NCBI RefSeq assembly: GCF_026319365.1
Contig: NZ_JAPDMS010000003.1
Coordinates: forward strand, 310,001 to 374,000
DNA: 64,000 nucleotides
Origin: Methylophaga sp. OBS1
GTDB taxonomy: Bacteria; Pseudomonadota; Gammaproteobacteria; Nitrosococcales; Methylophagaceae
Direction: 5' to 3'
Each line of letters begins with the position of its first letter. Within the stretch, counting starts at the first letter, position 1. Positions 1 to 7,743 of the stretch are shown in pieces. The notes under the pieces were generated by a model. It searched no databases, had not been told where the DNA came from, and saw nothing but the letters and a program-made list of their open reading frames with translations. The position numbers and the translations under genes were made by a program.

Positions 1-257
1 TTGTCGTCGCCGTCACGCTTTTTGAAATAGCTTTTGGAGATTTCCTTGAGAGGCAAAAAGCCCTGACGCTCTGAGCCGTAATCAACGAAAACGGCCTCCA
101 GACTGGGTTCTACCCGGGTAATTTTACCTTTGTAGATATTGCCTTTTTTCTGCTCCCTGGAAGGAGTATCGATATCCAAGTCAAACAGGCGCTGGCCATC
201 GACCATTGCCACACGCAACTCTTCTGAATGGGTTGCGTTAATTAAAATTCGTTTCAT
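1..257 (-). CDS. rne: Ribonuclease E, N-terminal fragment (cut by window edge)
   Basis: Endoribonuclease that starts mRNA decay and rRNA/tRNA processing and scaffolds the degradosome at the inner membrane. Only the first 85 codons are in the window. They begin [21 protein letters not shown] and run into the S1 domain ([23 protein letters not shown]), which is the RNase E/G family start; the start MKRILIN is the one typical of RNase E. The ATG is at 257 with a TTGAGGTT Shine-Dalgarno that lies inside a hairpin. The gene is divergent from rluC, as in Escherichia coli. RNase G is the alternative, but the long structured leader and the rluC neighbour favour rne. Confidence 0.93.
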   Translation of the reverse strand, partial: MKRILINATHSEELRVAMVDGQRLFDLDIDTPSREQKKGNIYKGKITRVEPSLEAVFVDYGSERQGFLPLKEISKSYFKKRDGDD

Positions 258-262
258 GCATT

Positions 263-280
263 AACCTCAAAATTGAGGTT
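263..280 (-). promoter_or_regulatory. Hairpin sequestering the rne ribosome binding site
   Basis: On the minus strand AACCTCAA-TT-TTGAGGTT forms an inverted repeat whose 3' arm is the Shine-Dalgarno of rne, six bases before the ATG. Seven base pairs with an ATTT loop would mask the site. This could tie rne translation to cleavage or melting of the hairpin, in line with known rne autoregulation, but that role is inferred. Confidence 0.5.
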
Positions 281-579
281 CCGGCATGTCCTGCCGCACA
301 CCACGCGATGTGGACGCTGGGCCAGTTGGGCCGACAGAGCGACGTCGTTTGTGTTAGTAATTAATTGCTGGTCATATTGCCACTCATGTGCCCGCCGTCA
401 GGCCATGATTTTCCAATTCAATTCTTTGTCGATCGCAATAGGGTTCTGCGATATCGCTGTCGTTCGCGGTTAAATCTGAAACCGTCGAGTCGTAAATTAA
501 TTACTGTGTCGTCTTGTCTGTTGCGTCTTTCTATTTCTTTCTGATGGCAATCAAGACATGGGAACCTGATGTTCTTCAC

Positions 580-618
580 GGACTCCCGATGAGTCCACCT
601 GCTGAACCCCTGTTCAGC
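580..618 (-). promoter_or_regulatory. Tandem hairpins in the rne leader
   Basis: Two perfect stem-loops stand side by side on the minus-strand transcript: GCTGAAC-AGGG-GTTCAGC (618 to 601) and GGACTC-ATCGG-GAGTCC (596 to 580). They lie about 80 bases after the proposed transcription start and about 320 before the rne ATG. Leader stem-loops of rne are known to sense RNase E activity in enterobacteria; these are candidates by position, not by sequence identity. Confidence 0.5.
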
Positions 619-695
619 CGTGTCGTATTTCTTTTCCGGGCGCCGCATCAACCTGCTTAGTGGGAGCGACGCGATGTTAGGTCTTCGTGGCCGAA

Positions 696-709
696 GTCAG
701 TATACTGAC
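696..709. promoter_or_regulatory. Perfect 14-base palindrome holding a TATACT -10 element
   Basis: GTCAGTATACTGAC reads the same on both strands and holds TATACT in both directions. Read on the minus strand it would place the rne transcription start about 435 bases before the start codon. The -35 boxes are weak on both strands. It may instead be an operator. Confidence 0.35.
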
Positions 710-946
710 CTCATTTTTACACACGGACCAACGGTCGAATATAGCAGCCTCTTGCCCGCGCAGCAACTGCTAATTTGGCAGGCCCCGCCCGGCGGCGTCT
801 GGCCTGCCGCAAGCGCTGGAGATCGAGGTAGATCTGAGGCCAGCTTTATTCACCGTCTTTGGGTAGAATATGCCCATCATAATAATTCGCTTTGCTGCTG
901 GCAAAATTTGGCAGCCGGGGTTTCGCGACAACTACAGACATCCACC

Positions 947-1903
947 ATGGCAGCTCATAAACCACAGTCGCAGAAAGTACAGTTTCTTGAAATTGACGCT
1001 AACCAGGCCGGACAGCGCATTGATAATTTCCTGCTCAGCCTGGAAAAAGGTGTGCCAAAAAGCCGGATTTACCGTGCGCTGCGCAAGGGGGAGGTTCGTG
1101 TCAACAAGGGCCGTATCAAGCAAACCTACAAACTACAGCCGGGGGACCTGGTCAGGGTGCCGCCACTGCGTGTCAGCGAAAAAAATGTGCCCGACACGAT
1201 CAGTGACTCACTCAGAGAAGCGCTGCTGGCCAGTATTCTGTTCGAAGATGACAGCATGCTGGTTATCAATAAACCCGCCGGCCTTGCTGTTCACGCCGGC
1301 AGCCAGATCCAATTGGGTTTGATTGAGGCGCTGCGGGTCATCAAACCGCAACAGTCTTTCCTGGAACTGGTTCACCGCCTGGATCGCGATACTTCGGGCT
1401 GTTTGATGGTGGCCAAAAGCCGTGACAGTCTGTTGAGCCTGCAACAACAGATGCAGTCAGACCGCATCGACAAGCGTTATCTGACCCTGCTTAAAGGGGG
1501 GCTGGATAACAGGCAACAGCTGGTTGAGCAGCCATTGCAGAAAAATACGCTGTCGTCGGGCGAGCGGATGGTGGTCGTCAATCCAGACGGTAAAAAAGCC
1601 AAAACGCTGTTTCTGCAACATCAGGCCCTGTCGCTGGCCCAGCTGACCGAGGTCAAGCTCTTTACCGGCCGTACTCACCAGATTCGGGTTCATGCTGCCT
1701 GGCTGGGTCATCCCGTCGCCGGCGATGACAAATATGGTGATCGGGAATTCAACAAGACCCTGAAAGACTATGGACTTAAACGTCTGTTTCTCCATGCCTG
1801 GCGACTGGGTATCAGACACCCGCTCACTAACGAGTCCATGCAGCTTGAAGCACCGCTGCCGGAGAATTTGAAAACCGTGATCGACAAACTACAAAGCTCA
1901 TGA
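947..1903 (+). CDS. rluC: 23S rRNA pseudouridine(955/2504/2580) synthase
   Basis: Makes pseudouridine in 23S rRNA in the cytoplasm. An N-terminal S4 RNA-binding domain (about residues 20-78) is followed by the catalytic domain with HRLDRDTSG, the Asp of HRLD (about 146) being the nucleophile. The frame is open back to 620, but the ATG at 947 gives 318 residues, close to the 319 of E. coli RluC, and the sequence before it is not conserved-looking. The rne/rluC divergence supports RluC over RluD. It overlaps the next gene by 4 bases (ATGA). Confidence 0.93.
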   Translation: MAAHKPQSQKVQFLEIDANQAGQRIDNFLLSLEKGVPKSRIYRALRKGEVRVNKGRIKQTYKLQPGDLVRVPPLRVSEKNVPDTISDSLREALLASILFEDDSMLVINKPAGLAVHAGSQIQLGLIEALRVIKPQQSFLELVHRLDRDTSGCLMVAKSRDSLLSLQQQMQSDRIDKRYLTLLKGGLDNRQQLVEQPLQKNTLSSGERMVVVNPDGKKAKTLFLQHQALSLAQLTEVKLFTGRTHQIRVHAAWLGHPVAGDDKYGDREFNKTLKDYGLKRLFLHAWRLGIRHPLTNESMQLEAPLPENLKTVIDKLQSS

Positions 1904-2562
1904 ATCGTTATCAACTGATCATTTTCGACTGGGATGGGACCCTGATGGATTCCACTGGTCATATCGTCAACTGCATGCGCCGGGCCATTACCAAACTGGA
2001 ACTGGCGCCACTGGCTGATGAAGAAATCAGTCACATCATTGGCCTGGGCTTGCATGAGGCAGTACAGACACTGTATCCGGCGGGTAATGACGTACTCTGG
2101 CGCAGTCTCGCCGACTGCTACCGCCAAACCTGGCTTAGCAGTCCCGAAGAAACACCACTGTTTGAGAATGCCCGTGAATTACTGACGCGTCTGGCGGAAC
2201 AGGATCTCTTCCTGGGTGTCGCCACGGGCAAAAGCCGCCGGGGTCTGGATAAAGTGCTCAAGGCGACCGGTCTGGGTGATCATTTTATTGCGACCCGTTG
2301 TGCCGATGAGTGCCATTCCAAACCCCACCCGCAGATGCTGATGGAGTTAATGGCATATACCGGCGTGACACCGGAACAGGCCATCATGATCGGAGATACC
2401 GAGTTTGATCTGATGATGGCGAGTAATGCCGGTGCTCATGGTCTGGGCATCACGCACGGTGCACATGATGAAGCCAAGCTGCTCGCCTGCTCACCCCGGG
2501 CGATTGTGCATGATCTCTATCAAGTTGAGACCTGGTTGCATCGCACGGCAAAACAGTTCTGA
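1900..2562 (+). CDS. HAD-superfamily phosphatase, Gph/PGP-like
   Basis: Predicted cytoplasmic phosphatase of HAD subfamily IA. Motif I is FDWDGTLMDS (nucleophile Asp10, acid/base Asp12), motif II GVATGKS, motif III the Lys of CHSKPHP, motif IV MIGDTEFD. At 220 residues it fits phosphoglycolate phosphatase, but the substrate cannot be read from sequence. The start overlaps the rluC stop as ATGA, so the two are probably co-translated. HAD genes directly behind rluC are common in gammaproteobacteria. Confidence 0.85.
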   Translation: MNRYQLIIFDWDGTLMDSTGHIVNCMRRAITKLELAPLADEEISHIIGLGLHEAVQTLYPAGNDVLWRSLADCYRQTWLSSPEETPLFENARELLTRLAEQDLFLGVATGKSRRGLDKVLKATGLGDHFIATRCADECHSKPHPQMLMELMAYTGVTPEQAIMIGDTEFDLMMASNAGAHGLGITHGAHDEAKLLACSPRAIVHDLYQVETWLHRTAKQF

Positions 2563-2595
2563 TATTATGTCTATTTTCTTTTAAGGCAGGTAGTA

Positions 2596-3579
2596 ATGGC
2601 GACATTTGGAGATTTCCCGCCAGACAATGGCGATAACAAACCCCGCAATTCAGCCGATGACAACCAGTGGGAACGCACTGTACTGAGAGATCTGGCTTTT
2701 GCTGCCATTAAAGAACAGCGTGCTAAACGGCGCTGGGGTTATGTCTTCAAGTTTCTGATTCTGCTGTACCTGGTTGGTTTCATGGTACTGGCCTATTCAC
2801 CCGGTAAACTGTCTACCGTCGCAGAGCCACACACCGCCATGGTCGATATTCAGGGTGTGATCGCCTCTGATGCGGAAGCCAGTGCTGACATCCTGATCAC
2901 CGGGATTCGTGATGCCTTTGAAAGTGAAACAGCCAAGGGACTCATCCTCAGACTCAATACACCGGGTGGCAGCCCGGTCCAGGCCGGGCTTATTAATGAC
3001 GAAATCACGCGATTGCGCGCAGAACGTCCCGACTTCCCTGTCTACGCTGTGGTTCAGGATGTGTGTGCCTCCGGCGGCTACTATATCGCTGTCGCCGCCG
3101 ATGAGATTTATGCCGACAAAGCCAGCATCGTCGGTTCTATCGGTGTCCGCATGGACAGCTTCGGTCTGACCGGCCTCATCGAAAAAATGGGCGTGGAGCG
3201 CCGTTCATTGACTGCTGGTGAGCACAAAGCCTTCCTCGATCCTTTCCTGCCGATGCAAGAGGAAGATATTGAACATGCTCAGCAGATGCTGGATACCATC
3301 CATCAGCAGTTCATCAATGTCGTCAAAGCCGGCCGTGGTGACAAGCTCGCTGACAACAATGATCTGTTCTCGGGGCTGTTCTGGTCCGGCGAGCAGGCAA
3401 TGGAGCTGGGTCTGATTGACGGCTTTGCCGGTACTGGTAAAGTGGCCCGTGAAATCATCGGAGCCGAAGAGGTCATTGATTACACACCACGACCCAACTA
3501 CCTGGATCAATTCGCTGGTAAACTCGGCGCATCAATTGCTAATCTGATGACCGAAAAAGCTAATTGGAGTCTGCAATGA
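2596..3579 (+). CDS. sppA: S49 family signal-peptide peptidase, short SppA type
   Basis: Membrane-anchored serine protease that degrades cleaved signal peptides. A cytoplasmic N-terminus is followed by one membrane helix (about residues 49-67) and one S49 domain. The NTPGGSP segment, the nucleophile Ser159 in CASGGYY and the general base Lys175 in ADKASIVGSIG are all present. At 327 residues it is the single-domain form, not the 618-residue tandem SppA of E. coli. The Shine-Dalgarno AAGGCAGG precedes the ATG. Its stop overlaps the next ORF. Confidence 0.88.
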   Translation: MATFGDFPPDNGDNKPRNSADDNQWERTVLRDLAFAAIKEQRAKRRWGYVFKFLILLYLVGFMVLAYSPGKLSTVAEPHTAMVDIQGVIASDAEASADILITGIRDAFESETAKGLILRLNTPGGSPVQAGLINDEITRLRAERPDFPVYAVVQDVCASGGYYIAVAADEIYADKASIVGSIGVRMDSFGLTGLIEKMGVERRSLTAGEHKAFLDPFLPMQEEDIEHAQQMLDTIHQQFINVVKAGRGDKLADNNDLFSGLFWSGEQAMELGLIDGFAGTGKVAREIIGAEEVIDYTPRPNYLDQFAGKLGASIANLMTEKANWSLQ

Positions 3580-3713
3580 GTCAGCCCCCTCTGACAGAAG
3601 AAGAAATGAAGGAACGCCAGGAGCGGTTCCGCTATGTTGACCTGAATCACCCCCTGATGCAGGTGCTGTTCCAGATGCAGTCGCCCGCCAAAAAACAGCC
3701 GGAGTCGCATTGA
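3576..3713 (+). CDS. Small uncharacterised protein, 45 residues
   Basis: A tiny ORF starting in the sppA stop (ATGA at 3576) and ending in the start of the HDOD gene (TGATG at 3711-3715). It begins MSQPPLTEEEMKERQERF, is charged and hydrophilic, and has no membrane segment or Cys. The double coupling and absence of spare bases suggest that it is translated. I do not recognise a family. It could serve only to couple translation of its neighbours. Confidence 0.6.
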   Translation: MSQPPLTEEEMKERQERFRYVDLNHPLMQVLFQMQSPAKKQPESH

Positions 3714-4570
3714 TGAGCCTGACACCGGAAGCACTGGTCAATAAATCGCTGGCACTGGTATCGCCTCCCAGCACCTACCTGCAACTCAATAAACTGATCC
3801 AGGATCCGGACAGCGCACTGGATGATATCAGCGCGGTGATCAACACCGATCCAGCACTGGCGACCCGTCTGCTCAAAATCGTTAACAGTCCGTTTTATGG
3901 TTTTCCATCCCAAATCAATACCATCTCACGCGCCATCACGATTGTCGGCACCCGGGAATTAATGCATCTGGTATTGGCCACTTCGGTCATCAATGCTTTC
4001 CGCGGTATCCCGGCCTCCCTTATTGATATGGATGATTTCTGGCACCACAGCTTTGCCACCGCAATCACTGCCAAGCTGCTGGCTGAGGAATGTGGTCAGA
4101 AAGCCAGTGAACGCTTCTTTATTGCCGGACTGCTGCATAATATCGGTAGCCTGGTCCTGTATCAGTCGATGCCGGAACTGGCCGCTGAGGCGATTCGCAG
4201 TGCGGAGTTCGGTCATGAAGTACAATTTCAGGCCGAACAGCGCATTATCGGTTTTGATCACACGGAAGTTGGTTATGTCCTGGCCCGCCAGTGGCATTTA
4301 CCCCACTCCCTGCAGGAAGTCGCGCGCTATCATCACCGTCCTTCAGATGCCGAGGACTTTCCGATTGATGTCGCCATTGTTCATATCGCAGACATCCTGG
4401 TTTCCGCCGTCCCCTTTGGTCACAGTGGTGATAACCACGTGCCGCCACTGGACCCCGCCGCCTGGGAGTTGTTGGGACTGAATGAGCTGCAAATGCCAAT
4501 GTTGCTGCAACAGGTGGGTGAACAAATCGAACATCTGAGTTCTGTGATGCTGACACAGGACGCATCCTGA
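3713..4570 (+). CDS. HDOD domain protein
   Basis: Single-domain HDOD protein of 285 residues, a family derived from HD phosphohydrolases and linked to signalling (often c-di-GMP, chemotaxis or stress). The core shows TDPALATRLLKIVNSPFYG, then TISRAITIVGTREL, then AGLLHNIGSLVL, where the catalytic HD pair has become HN, so hydrolase activity is unlikely. The ATG at 3713 is preferred over the TTG at 3710 because it overlaps the previous stop and has GGAG upstream. A second HDOD gene lies at 60958. Confidence 0.85.
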   Translation: MSLTPEALVNKSLALVSPPSTYLQLNKLIQDPDSALDDISAVINTDPALATRLLKIVNSPFYGFPSQINTISRAITIVGTRELMHLVLATSVINAFRGIPASLIDMDDFWHHSFATAITAKLLAEECGQKASERFFIAGLLHNIGSLVLYQSMPELAAEAIRSAEFGHEVQFQAEQRIIGFDHTEVGYVLARQWHLPHSLQEVARYHHRPSDAEDFPIDVAIVHIADILVSAVPFGHSGDNHVPPLDPAAWELLGLNELQMPMLLQQVGEQIEHLSSVMLTQDAS

Positions 4571-4609
4571 ATCTGTTAATGATGAAATAAAAAAACTAAG
4601 AGGCTAACA

Positions 4610-5257
4610 ATGAGAACGGTTCTTCTCGGTGCCCCCGGCTCCGGTAAAGGCACCCAAGGTGTCGTGCTTTCCAAAAAATTCAATATCCCGCAAATCTCGA
4701 CCGGAGATTTGCTGCGTGCCGCCGTCAAAGCCGGTACGGAACTGGGTAAAAAAGCCAAAAGCGCGATGGACGCCGGTGCGCTGGTGTCAGACGATATCGT
4801 TATCGGCCTGATCCGCGAACGTCTGTCAGAAGCAGATGCCCAAAACGGCTATATTCTGGACGGTTTCCCACGCAATATTCCCCAGGCGGAAGCCCTTGAT
4901 GAGATGCTGGAACAACTGGGCCAGCCGCTGCAGGGCGTCGTTCTGCTGGATGTACCTTTTGATGAACTGATGCAGCGACTGACCGGTCGCCGCACCTGTA
5001 AAGATTGTGGTGCTATCTACAATATCTACCTGTCGCCACCAAAAACTGAAGGCCATTGTGATCGCTGCGGCGGTGAACTGTTCCAGCGCGAGGATGATAA
5101 TGAAGAAACCATTGCCAATCGCCTGAAAGTCTACGAAGAACAGACTGCACCGCTGGTCGGCTACTATCAGAAGCAAGACAAGCTGCATGCGATTCCCGGC
5201 ACCGGTGATATTGACGAGATCACCAACAAAGTCGGCGCCGTATTCGACGAAATCTGA
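4610..5257 (+). CDS. adk: Adenylate kinase, zinc-lid form
   Basis: Converts ATP and AMP to two ADP. The P-loop is GAPGSGKGT (residues 7-15), the NMP-binding part STGDLLR, and the core DGFPRN. The long-type LID carries C130-x2-C133 and C150-x2-C153, the four-Cys pattern that binds structural zinc in Gram-positive enzymes. E. coli Adk has no such cluster. Length (215) is normal. It has a good AGAGG site and is followed by a hairpin before the next gene. Confidence 0.96.
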   Translation: MRTVLLGAPGSGKGTQGVVLSKKFNIPQISTGDLLRAAVKAGTELGKKAKSAMDAGALVSDDIVIGLIRERLSEADAQNGYILDGFPRNIPQAEALDEMLEQLGQPLQGVVLLDVPFDELMQRLTGRRTCKDCGAIYNIYLSPPKTEGHCDRCGGELFQREDDNEETIANRLKVYEEQTAPLVGYYQKQDKLHAIPGTGDIDEITNKVGAVFDEI

Positions 5258-5265
5258 CCCCTGAC

Positions 5266-5288
5266 AACCGGCTCCCAGTGAGCCGGTT
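5266..5288 (+). terminator. Hairpin after adk, probable terminator or attenuator
   Basis: AACCGGCTC-CCAGT-GAGCCGGTT, a perfect 9-bp GC-rich stem, followed by TCCATTTT. The T run is broken by CCA and the next start codon follows at 5297. It may end most adk transcripts while letting some continue into the kinase-Rieske-permease genes. Confidence 0.6.
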
Positions 5289-5296
5289 TCCATTTT

Positions 5297-6160
5297 ATGG
5301 CCCGTATTCTCGGCATCGGCATTGCCACTATCGATATCATCAATCATGTCAGCAGCTACCCGGCTGAGGACGATGAAGTGCGTGCGTTATCCCAGCAGCA
5401 GGTACGCGGTGGTAACGTCACTAACACCCTGGTGGTGCTCAGCCAGCAAGGCCATGACTGTGACTGGTGCGGTGTTCTGATTGATGAAGCCGACACCGCC
5501 ATCGTCGAGCAGGAGCTGCAGCAGTATCAGATCAATTACCAGCATTGCCAATGGCTCGACCAGGGCAAAATGCCGACCTCCTACATCACGCTCAGCGAGG
5601 CCAGTGGCAGCCGTAGTATTGTGCATTACCGTGATTGCCCGGAACTGCCTTTTTCTCATTTCAAAGCGCTCGACTTATCGCTTTATGACTGGCTGCATTT
5701 CGAGGGTCGCAATATCGATGAGCTGTCGCGAATGCTGCAATGGGTCAAACTCAACTATCCGACGCTACGCTGTTCTCTGGAAGTGGAAAAACCCCGACCG
5801 GGCATTGAAGCTTTATTTGAACTGTCTGATGTGCTGATGTTTTCCAGACCCTATGCTCAAAGTCGTGGCTACAAGACGGCAGCTGATTTTCTGAATAGCC
5901 TGAATCATGAGGGTCTGATGACCTGCAGCTGGGGCGAACAGGGTGCCTGGCTTAAACATCAGGGCATGGTCCTGCACAGTGCGGCCTTTCCACCAGAACA
6001 GGTGGTTGATACGCTGGGCGCCGGAGATACTTTTAACGCCGGGCTGATTTCAGCATTAGTGAATGACCTTTCTGCCGGTTTAGCGTTGGAACAGGCCTGC
6101 CGCCTTGCCGGTTGTAAGTGCGGTCAGACCGGCTTTGCCAATCTCGATAAAGCCTTATGA
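5297..6160 (+). CDS. PfkB-family carbohydrate kinase, ketohexokinase-like
   Basis: Predicted ATP-dependent sugar or nucleoside kinase (ribokinase fold). It shows the N-terminal GIGIATIDIINHV strand, RGGNVTNT glycines (about residues 37-44) and the C-terminal DTLGAGDTFNAG signature with the catalytic Asp at 244. It is 287 residues long, and its spacing resembles ketohexokinase/fructokinase members, but the substrate is not decidable. No clear Shine-Dalgarno precedes the ATG. Its stop overlaps the Rieske gene by 4 bases. Confidence 0.82.
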   Translation: MARILGIGIATIDIINHVSSYPAEDDEVRALSQQQVRGGNVTNTLVVLSQQGHDCDWCGVLIDEADTAIVEQELQQYQINYQHCQWLDQGKMPTSYITLSEASGSRSIVHYRDCPELPFSHFKALDLSLYDWLHFEGRNIDELSRMLQWVKLNYPTLRCSLEVEKPRPGIEALFELSDVLMFSRPYAQSRGYKTAADFLNSLNHEGLMTCSWGEQGAWLKHQGMVLHSAAFPPEQVVDTLGAGDTFNAGLISALVNDLSAGLALEQACRLAGCKCGQTGFANLDKAL

Positions 6161-6501
6161 AAAAGATATTTGTCTGCCAAAGCGGCGAACTTGAAGAGTA
6201 TCAAACCCGTGGCTTCACGGTTGAAGTGGGTGAGGATAGCCTCGATTTTTTCCTGCTCAAGCAGGATGGTGAGATTCGCGCTTACCTTAATTTCTGTCCG
6301 CATCTCGGCATTCCACTCAACTGGCAGCCGGATGCGTTTATGTCTATGGAAGGCACGCATATCCAGTGCAGTACGCATGGGGCGCTGTTTCAATTAGAAG
6401 ATGGCTACTGTTTTTCCGGTCCCTGTCGTGGCCAGAGTCTGACACCCCTCAATATCGAAATCACAGAAAGTCAGGAAATTTACCTCGTCTCCTCCGACTG
6501 A
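6157..6501 (+). CDS. Rieske [2Fe-2S] ferredoxin-like protein
   Basis: A stand-alone Rieske domain of 114 residues. Ligands C47-x-H49 (NFCPHLG) and C71-x2-H74 (CSTHGALF) are intact, followed by GPCRGQSL. It has no signal peptide, so it is probably a cytoplasmic electron carrier. The start overlaps the kinase gene (ATGA), tying it to that operon. Such small Rieske proteins serve ring-hydroxylating oxygenases or nitrite reductases, but neither lies nearby; its redox partner is unknown. Confidence 0.85.
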   Translation: MKKIFVCQSGELEEYQTRGFTVEVGEDSLDFFLLKQDGEIRAYLNFCPHLGIPLNWQPDAFMSMEGTHIQCSTHGALFQLEDGYCFSGPCRGQSLTPLNIEITESQEIYLVSSD

Positions 6502-6537
6502 TAGGCTGAACGACCAATCAGGCAACAGGAGTTCATT

Positions 6538-7743
6538 ATGACTGAATTGCTCGATAAATGGTCAGAAGCCGCAGTCACCAGCCTGGGTTTCTTCTGGATG
6601 GCACTGTGGGCCTTTGTGCTGGGCTATCTTATCAGCAGCATTATTCAGGTCATGGTATCGCGCCACGAAATGCGCAAACTGATGGGCGGTGACGGTCCCA
6701 AATCCATGTCGATAGGGACTCTGTTCGGTTTTATCTCAAGTTCCTGCAGCTTCGCTGCACTGGCCACTACCCGTGCCCTATTTCAGAAAGGTGCCAACTT
6801 CTCTCCATCAATCGCCTTCCTGCTCTCCTCCACCAACCTCGTCATCGAGCTTGGCTTTGTTATCGCGCTGTTTCTGGGCTGGCAATTTGTAGTGGGTGAG
6901 TATGTCGGCGGTATTATCCTGATATTGCTGGCCTGGTTATTTATCATGCTCACCAACCCGAAGCAGCTGATTCAACAGGCCCGTGACCGTAATCAGGATC
7001 ACAGCGACAGCGATAATGAAGATGGTCATGCCTGGTCACGTCTGTTCGACAAGGAAATCTGGACAGCCATTAGTCAGAAGTATGTCATGGAATGGCAGAT
7101 GGTCTGGAAGGACGTGCTGATTGGTTTCACCGTTGCCGGGATTATTTCCGCCTTTATCCCCACCGCGTTTTTTGAGTGGCTATTTATCGGCGCCGGCACT
7201 GATGATCCGGGGTTCTGGGCCTTATTGCAGCAGACGCTGGTTGGCCCCGTAGCCGCTTTTTTTACCTTTATCGGCTCAATGGGGAATATTCCACTGGCGG
7301 CGGTGTTGTTTGGTGAAGGGGTTGCCTTTGCCGGTGTGATGGCGTTCATTTTCTCTGATCTGGTGGTATTACCGGTACTGCGTATCAATGCCCAGTATTA
7401 CGGCTGGAAAATGGCGCTTTATATCCTGCTGTTGCTATTTAGCTGTCTGGTAGCCACATCGCTGTTGATGCATTACGGGCTTCAGCTTTTCGACTGGCTG
7501 CCCGACCGCAGTCAGTGGACTTCCCCTGCCGAGCGGGAGCATTTCCAGCTTAACTACCAGTTCTGGCTCAATGTTATTTTCGGTCTGGCCTCATTATGGA
7601 TGGTTGTCAGCTGGAAACGTCAGCAGAGTGGTCATAATCATCATGGCCACCATCATCATGGCGGTGGACAGCCTATTATGAACACGCTCTGTGTTCTGGC
7701 AGGCTTGTGGCTCTCAGCCGGGCTTATTCTGACCCTGTTCTAA
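6538..7743 (+). CDS. Permease, ArsP/YraQ (SO_0444-like) family
   Basis: Multi-spanning inner-membrane protein of 401 residues with the permease-family signature SSSCSFAALATTRALFQKGA near residues 66-85 and its second-half counterpart FTFIGSMGNIPLAAVLF. Family members are implicated in arsenical, copper or zinc efflux. A His-rich stretch, GHNHHGHHHHGGG (about residue 365), lies between the last two membrane helices and suggests binding of a transition metal. Its 3' end overlaps the tail of tmcA by 20 bases on the other strand. Confidence 0.78.
   Translation: MTELLDKWSEAAVTSLGFFWMALWAFVLGYLISSIIQVMVSRHEMRKLMGGDGPKSMSIGTLFGFISSSCSFAALATTRALFQKGANFSPSIAFLLSSTNLVIELGFVIALFLGWQFVVGEYVGGIILILLAWLFIMLTNPKQLIQQARDRNQDHSDSDNEDGHAWSRLFDKEIWTAISQKYVMEWQMVWKDVLIGFTVAGIISAFIPTAFFEWLFIGAGTDDPGFWALLQQTLVGPVAAFFTFIGSMGNIPLAAVLFGEGVAFAGVMAFIFSDLVVLPVLRINAQYYGWKMALYILLLLFSCLVATSLLMHYGLQLFDWLPDRSQWTSPAEREHFQLNYQFWLNVIFGLASLWMVVSWKRQQSGHNHHGHHHHGGGQPIMNTLCVLAGLWLSAGLILTLF

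Larger units (their letters stand above)
258..946. other. rne-rluC divergent intergenic region
   Basis: About 690 bases without a convincing gene. Open frames in it (273-473 plus, 418-651 minus) lack a Shine-Dalgarno and do not look like proteins. Read on the minus strand it is best explained as the long rne leader: a likely -10 near 699-704, tandem hairpins at 580-618, then an A/G-rich stretch and a hairpin at the ribosome binding site. Escherichia coli rne has a leader of comparable length used for autoregulation; the match in function here is inference. I see no clear rluC promoter on the plus strand. Confidence 0.6.

Noticed and set aside
620..946. N-terminal extension of RluC by 109 residues
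   Set aside because: The ATG at 947 gives the family length; the extension resembles no domain and overlaps the proposed rne promoter.
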